Source of the DNA: Lithodes maja
Lineage: Eukaryota > Arthropoda > Malacostraca > Decapoda > Lithodidae
NCBI GenBank assembly: GCA_037953745.1
Contig: JBAKBP010001597.1
Span: forward strand, 142,800 to 206,799
Reading direction: 5' to 3'
DNA: 64,000 bases
Shown: positions 1 through 9,633 of the stretch, in pieces
How the letters are laid out: each line of letters opens with the position of its first letter
Position numbering within the stretch: the stretch's first letter is position 1
Position numbers and translations under genes: made by a program
The notes under the pieces: model-generated
Databases searched by the model: none
Seen by the model: the letters and a program-made list of their open reading frames with translations, nothing else
What the model was told of the DNA's origin: nothing

Positions 1-270
1 CGAGAGTATGAACATACGAGCAGTCGAGCACCAGTTACACTGTAGTAGCGAGTGAGCGAGGTTGTGTTTGTGTCCGCAGCTAGCAGCTACTCTCCCTGCT
101 AACGTAATTTGCTCTAATTACATGTCTACTTGCCCATTTTTCTCAGGGAAAAATTGAGCTACAGACAAAACAAAGCCAGTTTTGGATAGCCAAAGACCAT
201 ATCTTCAAGACTAAAGACTATTTTAAAACTGTAACATCAATAATAAAGAAAAAGTTGGGAAACGTCCCCT

Positions 271-371
271 TAACATTTAACATTTGTTTCATTTCAGTTG
301 TGTGTATTAGCATGGCATAAATTGTGTATTAGCATGGCCTAAATTAACATTTAACATTTGTTTCATTTCAG
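271..371 (+). repeat. Duplicated leader with splice-acceptor-like end
   Basis: A 27-base segment (TAACATTTAACATTTG followed by TTTCATTTCAG) occurs at 271-297 and again at 345-371, a 74-base step. Each copy ends in a pyrimidine-rich stretch plus CAG, which resembles a 3' splice site. The second copy lies 11 bases before the first ATG of the downstream gene. The likely reading is a tandem duplication of an intron end. Whether either site is used cannot be seen here. Confidence 0.5.
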
Positions 372-382
372 TTTCATTCAAA

Positions 383-2594
383 ATGGAAAGAAGGGAAAAA
401 GATGTTTACTTGCTTGGACCTTCAGACAAACTGGCTGGAAACAAGCTGCCTTCAAATAAGCAAGCGGTTGGGAGGTTCCTGTACATTCATGTGAAGGAAA
501 AGAAAACAGTTAGAGAAGCGTCGACAGCGGTAATTCGCGAGGTTGTCCAATTCTGGGAAAGAGCAAGAATACCGACAAAACCGCAACAGCACGCCATCAA
601 GAAGATGGAATCCCTATTTGCGGAATATAAGTGTTTAAAAAAGCACAAAGACCGCAAGACAGATACACAAAGAACGAATGAAGACAAATTTCGCGAGAAG
701 TTCGACGACCTCTTTGACATTGCTCATGCTGAAGCAATGACAAGAATCACCGTTGAAGAAGATCGACAGTTTCTGATTGCCCAACGGGAAAAGGGAAGAA
801 GAGGAACAATGGCAGGGCTAGATTTGGTTCTAGCAGCTAAGGAAGAAAGAGCAAGACAGAGTGCAAAGCCAGAAACGAAGACGAGATCAGGCAAACGAAG
901 AACCCGGACCTTCTTCAAGTGTGGCAGTGCTTGCAAGTTCATCGTCTTCCAGCGAATCCAGCAGTGATGATCAACCTGATGAAACTGAAGCAGTGTTTGC
1001 CACCCCACCTCCTCCAAAGCGAGCGAAGATGAACATTGTGACGCCATCGCTGGCAGCTGCTTTGGACAGAACGAAGTTGTCCGACAGAAAAGCTGCCTTC
1101 GTACTCGCCGAAGCAGCAAAGAGCTTGGGGCACAACGTGGAAGAGCTCAACATAAATCGTTCTTCCATTCACCGCCACCGAGAATCCCACAGGATGAACT
1201 TTGCCCGCTCCGTTCAGGATAAATTTGATCCCACTGTCAGCCTGACTGTCCACTGGGATGGAAAATTAATCCCAGCTTTAACTGGCAAAGAGCAAGTGGA
1301 CCGATTGCCAGTGTTGGTTTCTGGGCTTGGAGTCGACCAACTTCTTGCAGTTCCAAAGTTGGGAAGTGGCACTGGGGCAGCTCAGGCCGATGCTGTGGTA
1401 AACGCACTGCAGGAATGGGATATAACTGATCGTGTTGCAGCTATGTCCTTCGACACAACATCTTCGAACACTGGCCACATCTCTGGAGCGTGCACCCTCA
1501 TCCAGCAGAAGTTGGGAAGAGAGCTTCTATTCCTAGCTTGCCGTCACCACGTCTTGGAATTGCTTGTGGGGGCTGTCTTCAGCACCTGCATGGTGTCAAC
1601 TTCCGGTCCAGTAGTTCTCCTCTTCAAAAGATTTGGTCAGAAGTGGTCGTTAATGGACCAGTCATCTTACCAAACAGCAGAGAAAATGGCGAACTTTGCT
1701 TTGTTCGAACCCGACAGAGACGATATCTTGAAGTTTGCCAAGAAGCAGCTCCAAGAAAAGCAACCCAGAGATGATTACCGCGAATTTCTAGAGCTGTGTG
1801 TCATTTTTTTGGGTGGTATTCCAGAAGGAGGAATATCTTTCAAGTCTCCAGGACCAATGCATCATGCAAGATGGATGTCAAAAGTAATCTACTCTTTGAA
1901 AGTGTGGATGTTCTCTGGCCAATTCAAATTGTCAAAAAAAGAATCACATGGCTTGGAAAGAGTCCTTGTGTTCATCGTCAAATTCTATCTGAAGGCATGG
2001 ACAACTGCAACAGATGGAGTTTCAGCTCCTGCTTCTGACTTGGCACTATTGCAACAACTTACTGCATTTGAAGAGTGTGACAGCCAAGTGTCTAAGGCCG
2101 CCAGCAAGAAACTGGCATCTCATCTTTGGTACCTCTCAGAGGAACTGATCGGACTCTCTGTTTTTGATGCCACCGTTCCGCTTGATGTGAAGAGAAGGAT
2201 TGTACAGAAGATGAGCGAAGAAGAAGGGCTTGAAAATCCACCCAAGAGAGCAGTCGTCGATCTGCAAGAAATCCGAAATAAGACTCTGGACGACTTCGCC
2301 TCCATGAACTCCTTGCTCCTCTTCACTCGCCTGGGTCTTTCAACAAGTTTCTTGGAGGCAAACCCAGCATCTTGGGAAGATCTTGAGGACTTCAAGACAG
2401 CAAAGGCCATCGTCGGAGCACTGAAGGTCGTCAATGACCATGCCGAACGTGGAGTGGCTCTCGTCCAGGACTTTAGCGGATTGCTAACGAAAGGGGAAGA
2501 GCAACTCCAGTTCCTTCTTCAAGTTCTCGGAGAACACCGAAAGATGTTTCCAGACTCCAAGAAATCTACCCTGACAGCGACCAGGCAACAATGA
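383..2594 (+). pseudogene. Transposase-like protein gene, frameshifted
   Basis: Two overlapping open frames form one gene of about 735 codons. Frame 1 (383-967, starting at ATG 383) gives a basic, charged N-terminal region. Frame 2 (open from about 861 to the stop at 2594) gives a Ser/Asp-rich linker and then a long folded domain. The 861 'start' is a GTG inside the gene, so a single-base indel between about 855 and 905 best explains the break. In frame 2 I see HWDGK (D133), SFDTTSSNTG (D198) and a CRHH motif (C227, H230). This Asp plus C-x2-H layout resembles RNase H-like transposases of the hAT and related superfamilies. Long, multicopy, uncharacterised proteins of this look are common in invertebrates; I cannot name the family. 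No terminal inverted repeats were found. A domesticated host gene with an assembly error is the alternative. Confidence 0.5.
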
Positions 2595-2886
2595 GTGGCT
2601 AGCGACCATGATACCCCTGCCTTAGAGCAGCTAATACCCATAAACTTGTCGTGGGGGGACCTGGAATGCTAGCTGTAGTGATTCCCGACATTTATTGTAC
2701 ATTTCTGTATATTGCCCGGTATATGCACAAGGGGGGAATCTTTGACCCCCCTGGGAAACCCCTAAATGTTAATGGATTTCATTTCTTTTTTGGCTGGGGT
2801 GTATTTGGGACCAATGGAATACTTTGGCAGGGTGAGAGCTTAACATTTAAAAAAAAACAAAAAATCATGTATAGTTAAGGACCACC

Positions 2887-2888
<2 letters not shown>

Positions 2889-2951
<63 letters not shown>

Positions 2952-2967
2952 TATATATATAAACTGA

Positions 2968-3029
<62 letters not shown>
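2889..3029. repeat. (TA)n microsatellite, two blocks
   Basis: TA dinucleotide runs at about 2889-2948 and 2974-3029, separated by a short imperfect stretch. Between the upstream gene and this tract (2595-2888), and from 3030 to 3244, I see AT-rich sequence with no gene. Confidence 0.9.
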
Positions 3030-3034
<5 letters not shown>

Positions 3035-3244
3035 ATATATAATAGTCTATTCAATACAAACCTATGATACATTTCTAGATCTAGTTATTCTAGTTTATCA
3101 AATTAGAATTATCGGGTAAAATCATATCAAATTTACAATAACCTTTGCTATCAAGACGTTGATTGTGATTGCACAATTAAGTGACCTCAAATTATTCCAT
3201 TATTTTTAAAGGTGAGGTGATCGAAATTTCGTTCCGTGCATCAA

Positions 3245-3950
3245 ATATACTGAAGGGAATATGGGGCGTTTTTCTGGTCCCCCTTCTCCTTCATGTTTAG
3301 CCCCATTAGTTTTCAAATTGTATAAGGTTTGCCCCATTAGTTTGCCAATTTAAGGACCTTTCGCCCCATTTATTTGACTTTCGTGTTATTTAGGTGTCGA
3401 TATTTTTTCCTGGCGAACGAGTGAGCCTGTAATTTTGGAGGACCCGGCCTTCAGCCAGGAAATTTGTCTACCGAAAAATGTACAAAATTTATCTAGAAGG
3501 GGGATCGAATGGATGTTTTTTTAAGTTTGATGGAGGTCTAGGGAGGAAACTAGACAATAATTTCATATATGAAATCATCGACCAAAAACTAAACCCTCCC
3601 CCCTGAACTTGTGCTTGTTTTTTTGTTTTTTTATCTATATATTTATTTGCTAATTTAGTTTTTAGTTTCCTCGCTAGACCTCCATCAAGCTTACATCAAC
3701 AACCCCTAGACCCCTTTCAAGATAAATGTGTAAATTTTTCGATAGAAAAATTTCCGGCCCAAGGCCGGTTACTTCTAAAATTAAAGGCTCGCTATCGCTC
3801 GCCAGAAAAAAATCGACACGTAAAGGGCACGAAAGGTCTTAATATTGACACACAAATGAGACGAAAGGTCTCAAAATCCCCAAACTAACGGAACAGAAGT
3901 CTTAAAAACATCAAATCTAATATGGTAAACATGAGGGAGAAGGGGATCCA
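3245..3950. repeat. R1 dispersed repeat, foldback copy (two arms)
   Basis: The left arm (about 3245-3560) is repeated as its imperfect reverse complement (about 3655-3950), with a spacer containing the palindrome ATTTCATATATGAAAT. Each arm carries the hallmarks of the R1 family seen many times in this window: a CTGGCGAGCG-type mirror motif, a CCGGCC...GGCCGG hairpin, a CATTTTTC...GAAAAATG hairpin, degenerate repeats of about 32 bases containing CCCATTAGTTT and TTAAGAC, and a GATGGAGGTCTAGGGAGGAAAC end. It encodes nothing recognisable. The distal end of the right arm runs directly into the 55-bp satellite. Confidence 0.75.
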
Positions 3951-5630
3951 GAACAAGCGAGTACTACCCCCTTAATATGGTAAACATGAGGGAGAAGGGG
4001 ATCCAGAACAAGCGAGTACTACCCCTTTAATATGCCCGGTGGTAAACATGAGGGAGAAGGAGATCCAGAACAAGCGAGTACTACCCCCTTAATATGGTAA
4101 ACATGAGGGAGAAGGGGATCCAGAACAAGCGAGTACTACCCCCTTAATATGCTAAACATGAGGGAGAAGGGGATCCAGAACAAGCAAGTACTACCCCTTT
4201 AATATGCTAAACATGAGGGAGAAGGAGATCCAGAACAAGCGAGTACTACCCCCTTAATATGGTAAACATGAGGGAGAAGGGGATCCAGAACAAGCGAGTA
4301 CTACCCCCTTAATATGGTAAACAAGAGGGAGAAGGGGATCCAGAACAAGCGAGTACTACCCCCTTAATATGGTAAACATGAGGAAGAAGGGGATCCAGAA
4401 CAAGCGAGTACTACCCCCTTAATATGCTAAACATGAGGGAGAAGGGGATCCAGAACAAGCGAGTACTACCCCCTTAATATGGTAAACATGAGGGAGAAGG
4501 GGATCCAGAACAAGTGAGTACTACCCCCTTAATATGGTAAACATGAGGGAGAAGGGGATCCAGAACAAGCGAGTACTACCCCCTTAATATGGTAAACATG
4601 AGGGAGAAGGGGATCCAGAACAAGCGAGTACTACCCCCTTAATATGGTAAACATGAGGGAGAAGGGGATCCAGAACAAGTGAGTACTACCCCCTTAATAT
4701 GGTAAACATGAGGGAGAAGGGCATCCAGAACAAGCGAGTACTACCCCCTTAATATGGTAAACATAAGGGAGAAGGGGATCAAGAACAAGCGAGTACTACC
4801 CCCTTAATATGGTAAACATGAGGGAGAAGGGGATCCAGAACAAGTGAGTACTACCCCCTTAATATGGTAAACATGAGGGAGAAGGGGATCCAGAACAAGC
4901 GAGTACTACCCCCTTAATATGGTAAACATGAGGGAGAAGGGGATCCAGAACAAGCGAGTACTACCCCTTTAATATGGTAAACATGAGGGAGAAGGAGATC
5001 CAGAACAAGCGAGTACTACCCCCTTAATATGGTAAACATGAGGGAGAAGGGGATCCAGAACAAGCGAGTACTACCACCTTAATATGCTAAACATGAGGGA
5101 GAAGGGGATCCAGAACAAGCGAGTACTACCCCCTTAATATGGTAAACATGAGGGAGAAGGGGATCCAGAACAAGCGAGTACTACCCCCTTAATATGCTAA
5201 CCATGAGGGAGAAGGGGATCCAGAACAAGCGAGTACTACCCCCTTAATATGGTAAACATGAGGGAGAAGGGGATCCAGAACAAGCGAGTACTACCCCCTT
5301 AATATGGTAAACATGAGGGAGAAGGGGATCCAGAACAAGCGAGTACTACCCCTTTAATATGGTAAACATGAGGGAGAAGGAGATCCAGAACAAGCGAGTA
5401 CTACCCCCTTAATATGGTAAACATGAGGGAGAAGGGGATCCAGAACAAGCGAGTACTACCCCCTTAATATGGTAAACATGAGGGAGAAGGGGATCCAGAA
5501 CAAGCGAGTACTACCCCCTTAATATGGTAAACATGAGGGAGAAGGGAATCCAGAACAAGCGAATACTACCCCCTTAATATGGTAAACATGAGGGAGAAGG
5601 GGATCCAGAACAAGCGAGTACTACCCGCTT
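3919..5630. repeat. 55-bp satellite, about 31 copies
   Basis: Head-to-tail array of a 55-base unit beginning AATATGGTAAACATGAGGGA and ending CTACCCCCTT. I measured the period from successive AATATG starts (4091, 4146, 4201, 4256, 4311). Units differ by a few substitutions (GGTAAAC or GCTAAAC, GGGGATC or GGAGATC); one early unit has an 8-base insertion near 4034. The first half of the unit matches the outer terminus of the R1 repeat (CTAAACATGAGGGAGAAGGGG followed by CCAGAA), so the array probably grew from the adjoining R1 end. Confidence 0.92.
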
Positions 5631-5711
5631 AATGTTGAATTGCAAATCAACCTGATAATATACAAATGATGAGATTGATATCCAGTATTCGATACATGGA
5701 TATTTATCTCT

Positions 5712-5902
5712 ATCTATTGTGTCTATTACCTATCTATCTATCTATCTATCTATTATTTATCTACCTATCTATCTATTACCTATCTATCTATCTATCTATC
5801 TATCATCTATCTATCAATCTACCTACCTATCTATCTATCGACCTATCTATCTATTACCTATCTATTACCTATCTATCTATCCTATCTATTACCTAGCTAC
5901 GG
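5712..5902. repeat. (TATC)n microsatellite
   Basis: Imperfect tetranucleotide run of CTAT/TATC with CTAC and TTAC variants. Open frames through it are Tyr/Leu/Ser repeats and are not genes. From 5903 to 6084 I see no gene. Confidence 0.92.
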
Positions 5903-6084
5903 TATCTATTGTATCTATCCATCTGCAAGTGGCATCCATGAGCCCTTATGGTAATTTATATAAAGTCCCGGACAAATTATAATGTAAAACTTGCACAATA
6001 AACAAACCAAAACTGGGACGACACCAGATAAACGCAAAGGCACTAATCAAAATCACTTAGTGGAAATAAATGGTGGTTCCTCCT

Positions 6085-6175
6085 AAATTACAGGCTCGCT
6101 CTAAACCTACTGTAAATGGTACGAAAGTTCTTAGTATTGCCAAAAAAATGGGGCAAAAGGTCTTAACCCATTGGC
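6085..6175 (-). repeat. R1 repeat fragment
   Basis: Short decayed piece of R1 in reverse orientation: ACAGGCTCGCT, a GTACGAAAG...CTTAGTATTG stretch and a GGGGCAAAAGGTCTTAA stretch. Only the centre and part of one arm survive. Confidence 0.55.
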
Positions 6176-6227
6176 TGCGGGAGACGTTCTACGTCCATGC
6201 AATTTAAAGCAATTTACAGGCTCTTAA

Positions 6228-6695
6228 CTCTTTAAAAGCGGGCATGTTTATTTACAAGGCCTAGCTGTGGGCGGGTATATTTACCAAAAATGAGCTTCAT
6301 TCCATGCTATTTTTCATGCATAAACAAGAGTCAAAGCGTAAAACAATTATATATCCGTGAAAGCGCAATAATAGAGCTTTCCAATGATACCTGAATCACC
6401 CTTGTACAACCATGGGTTATCTTGTAGCGATTGCGTAACCGGAGGTGAAAATACCCTAAAATAAGGTAATTTCCGCATTTTTTCCCTAGTTTCGCGAGGT
6501 ACGGAGGTAGGGACGAGACACAGTAATCCTACGTGCCAGAGACGGCCCTGCGGTGGTGCCGAGTGGTTGAAGATATTCGCGGACTCTCTCTCAGAGCTCA
6601 TAATGTGCTCAAAATGGCACCCATCATATGATGGGCATTGCAGGGGTGGCCAATATTCTCTCACCCGTCATATGACGGGTACCGTCGGTCAGGTG
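6228..6695. mobile_element. TTAA MITE, family A, copy 1
   Basis: Non-coding element bounded by TTAA at 6224-6227 and 6696-6699, fitting the piggyBac target rule. It aligns along its length with the copies at 11764, 15114 and 28260: shared blocks include ATGCATAAACAAGAG, TTTCCAATGA and TCTCTCAGAGC followed by GTGCTCAAAA. Near the right end are two perfect 16-base palindromes, CCCATCATATGATGGG and CCCGTCATATGACGGG. The open frame across it is spurious. It is presumably mobilised by a transposase encoded elsewhere. Confidence 0.78.
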
Positions 6696-6714
6696 TTAAA
6701 GCCTCTTAAAGCTT

Positions 6715-7040
6715 GTGGAAACGAGTGTTAATGAGCGGGAACACGGCAGGCTCCCCTCCGCTCTCCAGCACGGCTGCTGGGGCACTGAGACTCTCGCCTC
6801 ATATCTCGTAAGACAATGCAGCACTGCCAAAGGCATATGTAGTGCGACATTGCTCATAATTAGAGAATGTATGGTAGCGTTGCAGATGAATCCTGCGCGC
6901 TACGAAGCTCTTTCTGGTGTCATTTTGAAGCTATTGTCTTCTAGTTTTTGGCTGAATACATTTAATTTCATTCAGACACTTGCCTAATCATTCAGGAGTT
7001 CCTGAATGAGCCCTAATATGGCGGAAATATCCCCGCACCA
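6715..7040. mobile_element. TTAA MITE, family F, degraded copy
   Basis: The stretch GCTACGAAGCTCTTTCTGG, TGTCATTTTGAAGCT, TAGTTTTTGGCTGAATA and ATCATTCAGGAG matches the 3' half of the better preserved element at 27834-28255. No clear terminal TTAA survives on the right. No coding potential is seen. Confidence 0.55.
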
Positions 7041-7059
7041 TAAGTAAAAATAGTCAAAA

Positions 7060-7141
7060 TAATGAGGCGAATGTCTTAAAATATCTAAGGTAATAGGGCT
7101 AAACATGAGGGAGAAGGGGGTCCAGAAATATAAACACTCCC
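7060..7141 (-). repeat. R1 repeat terminus fragment
   Basis: Outer end of R1 in reverse orientation, containing GGCTAAACATGAGGGAGAAG, ending just before a TTAA at 7142-7145. This is the same segment that seeded the 55-bp satellite upstream. Confidence 0.6.
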
Positions 7142-7204
7142 TTAAATAATGCGTCATAGAAAACTGAAAGTGTAAAGAATATCACATTTGTAATAGTTGT
7201 TTAA

Positions 7205-7480
7205 GGGGGGTGACCTGCTTTTTCTCTCCTTTTCTTTCTCTCTCTGGTTTGTATCCATTCGGTCCCATTCAGCCAACTGTTTTAAGACATTTATCCCCAT
7301 TCAGGTGTCGATTTCTTTCTGGCGAGCGATAGCTAGCCACCATTGTACTTTTCTACCGAAAAATGTACATATACACTGTACAGTATATCTTGAAAGGGGG
7401 TCTAGGGGGTGTTTTGTTAAGCTTGATGGAGGTCTAACGAGGAAACTAAAAAAATAAATATAAATAAATATATAGACCAA
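7205..7480 (+). repeat. R1 repeat, second subfamily, single arm
   Basis: Begins immediately after a TTAA (7201-7204) with GGGGTGACCTGCTTTTTCTC, then GTATCCATTCGG, the GGTGTCGATTTCTTTCTGG block, the GGCGAGCGATAGC mirror motif, and the AAGCTTGATGGAGGTCTA end. It matches one arm of the compact foldback at 37886-38263. Non-coding. Confidence 0.7.
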
Positions 7481-7962
7481 AAAACAAGCACGATTTTGTT
7501 CTTGAATTTTAAAGTCCTTTTGTTCTGGAAATGTCCATGAGGTGCTGTTACCTTCCAATTCTCTTTGGTGAGATCCCTGATAAACACGTCTTCTTAAAGG
7601 CCCGGTCACACTGCCTTTAGCGTCTGCAGCGCGAGTAAATTTCCCCGAAAATTTTTAGCCGCTGTAACACGCGGTGGAAAATGTGAAAAATTGGCTAACA
7701 CGTGGTTACCCGTGGTATGCCCGCTGAACAGACGCCGGCGCCTGTTCAGCGTCCTGACCGCTGGTGAAGCGCGACTGGAGCGCGGGTAAGCGCGGGAAAA
7801 TCTCCACGTGGTGACAGGCAGCGGCGGGTAACCGCGGCTGCATCACGCCTGACCCACGGGTGATCACGTGTACAGCACGGCTGGTCCACGTGTGCAGGGC
7901 GGCCGTTTCGCGGGCTATCACGGGTACTGCGCGTGTGTACCACGCCCCCACCACGGGGCGGT

Positions 7963-8575
7963 CGGAACCAGTGTTGGCAGGAGCTTTACAGGCAATGTGC
8001 TTGCCGTCTATTGCACCGATGACATGTGGAAAGTTCCACCTATTCATCCAATTACCGGTGATCTGACGCCAATCTGCAGCGGTCTGTGGTGGCTTGAGCA
8101 GCTCCTCACGGTACTCGTCGACGATGGCCTCACACACCTCGCGCACCACTATACTGATGGTGTTGTGAGGCACCCTCCAGCCATACTGCATCTCACGGTA
8201 CTTGGCGCCAGAGGCAAGGTGCCTCAGGGTGAGGGCAACCTTCAGGCCTGGATCAAGGGGTGCTCGGCAGTTGGTGGTCGTCTTGGTAAGGGCTGGTGTC
8301 AGTCTCTGCACAACTTCATCGAACATGGCAGGTGGCATTCTCATGAAATTGTGGAAGGCCCTTGGATCTTCATTACGGAGCTCCACCATGAGACGATCAT
8401 ACAGGCCAAGCTCAGGTCTCCTGCGTATCCAGTCAGGCACCCATATGTTCCGGACCGCCCTCCTCCTCAGCCGTCTTCGTCTTCGTCTATCAACGAGGTA
8501 CTGATGGACATGTACCAGCTGGTTCATATGCTGTTGCATCAGCATGCAGACGAGGTCAATACGGTCCATGTTCAC
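7963..8575 (-). pseudogene. Harbinger nuclease (HARBI1-like), N-terminal part
   Basis: The frame starts at 8575 and gives about 204 residues of a Harbinger DDE nuclease. After an Arg-rich N-terminus comes a helical DNA-binding region (RAFHNFMRMPPAMFDEVVQR), a block LKVALTLRHLASGAKYREMQ and then GAIDGKHIACKAP with D190 as the first catalytic Asp. Family members continue with a Tyr/Phe-rich stretch, the second Asp and a Glu; here homology stops after NTGS (about residue 204) and the frame runs into subterminal repeats. The second Asp and the Glu are therefore missing, so the nuclease cannot be active. Known members catalyse cut-and-paste transposition with 3-bp target duplications, which the ends here still show. 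The extra open frame to 7706 is not homologous sequence. Confidence 0.85.
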
Positions 8576-8860
8576 CCCATCACGTCAGAACCAGGAGTGA
8601 TGAATGCTTGGCAAATCGAGCCAAATATATAGGTCCCAGAGTACACGCGCTACACACGCAAATGCACGTGAAAACACGCGGAACAGATGCGGTACAACCG
8701 TGCTATGACCGTCATTAAACCGCGATTACCCGCTAAAGGTTCGCGTCCTATCGCGTGTAACCACGTACTTACCGCGGCCGTAGCACGTCTTTACCACGTC
8801 TTTACGCGTCTTTACCACGTCTTTATCACGTGTGTACCACGTGTGCCCCCCGTGGCCACC

Positions 8861-8901
8861 CGCGGTCTCAAGTTTTGAGCAGCTCAAAACTTGAGACCGC
8901 G
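8861..8901. repeat. 41-bp palindrome in Harbinger subterminal region
   Basis: Two perfect 20-base arms (8861-8880 and 8882-8901) around a single A. The arms contain GGTCTCAAGTTTTGAGC. It could extrude as a hairpin. It lies inside the Harbinger element, next to CACGTCTTTACC-type repeats. Confidence 0.9.
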
Positions 8902-9049
8902 TGTGATTTTTCTAGCCCGTGTGGGTGCGGCTGTATCGCGTCCTTTCACGACTTATATGCGTCCAACAGCGCTTGCTTCACGTTCACACATTTTTCGCCG
9001 TGAGATGTCCGCGATGCGACCGCGAAGGGCAGTGTGACCGGGCCTTAAC

Positions 9050-9632
9050 CTCTCGCTCGCTCTCGTTCTCGCGCTCTCTCTCTCTCTCTCTTTACTCTTA
9101 CAATGATTCTGTCCCCCTGTTCCTCTTATCTCACACACTCACTTTCTGTCTCACTCTCACACACTCTCTCTCTCTACTCTTACAATTATTCTGTTCCCCT
9201 GTTCCTCTTATCTCACACACTCACTTTCTATCTCACTCTCACTCTCTCACAAACTCACTCTCTCTCTCTTGTTCCTTATTCCCTCTTTCTTTCTTCCTCT
9301 TCTCTTCGTGCTGCTCTCTCAGTCTTCTCGTATTTAATTATCTATTGACTCTCTCTCTCTCTCTCTCTCTATTTTTAGCTTTCTCTCTCTTCCTTGCTAT
9401 CCTTTCCTTCCACTGTCCCTTACTCTAGGGTTAGCTATCTCTACTAGAATTAAGTCCTGACCACCTAGCTGGGATCGTACGGTCTGTGTGGTCAGTGTAT
9501 CTATGCAAACCTTTGTAAATGTAAATATCTCTCTCTCTCTCTCCTTCGTGTTCCTCCCTGCTGGGCAGACCACAACCTCATTTACATACACGCATCCACC
9601 CCGCCTCTCTCTCTCTCTCTCCCTATCTAACT
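9050..9632. repeat. CT-rich low-complexity tract
   Basis: Interrupted (CT)n with CTCACACTCACTTTCT-like imperfect repeats and a TACTCTTACAATGATTCTGT-type unit repeated at about 9095 and 9173. Open frames here are Ser/Leu low-complexity and not genes. It abuts the 5'-truncated LINE on its right. Confidence 0.85.
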
Positions 9633-9633
9633 T

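Larger units (their letters stand above)
7598..9045 (-). mobile_element. PIF/Harbinger transposon, internally deleted
   Basis: Terminal inverted repeats AGGCCCGGTCACACTGCC (left, from 7598) and the same sequence inverted at the right end (to 9045), flanked by a 3-bp TAA duplication (7595-7597 and 9046-9048). The family's usual duplication is TTA/TAA. The interior holds the 5' part of a Harbinger nuclease gene on the minus strand and, on both sides, GC-rich subterminal sequence full of CACGTG, CCGCGGT and CACGTCTTTAC motifs. The Myb-like partner gene of autonomous Harbingers is absent, so the copy needs help in trans. Confidence 0.88.

Noticed and set aside
6347..6664. 105-codon frame on the minus strand
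   Set aside because: Falls inside a family A MITE; the other three copies do not keep this frame open.
7706..7962. C-terminal extension of the Harbinger frame
   Set aside because: Made of repeated VHTR/VITR-like residues from subterminal DNA repeats, with no similarity to the nuclease family.
8868..9428. Low-complexity Ser/Leu frame at 8919-9428 as a secreted protein
   Set aside because: Runs from Harbinger terminal sequence into a (CT)n tract; no domain, composition explains the open frame.
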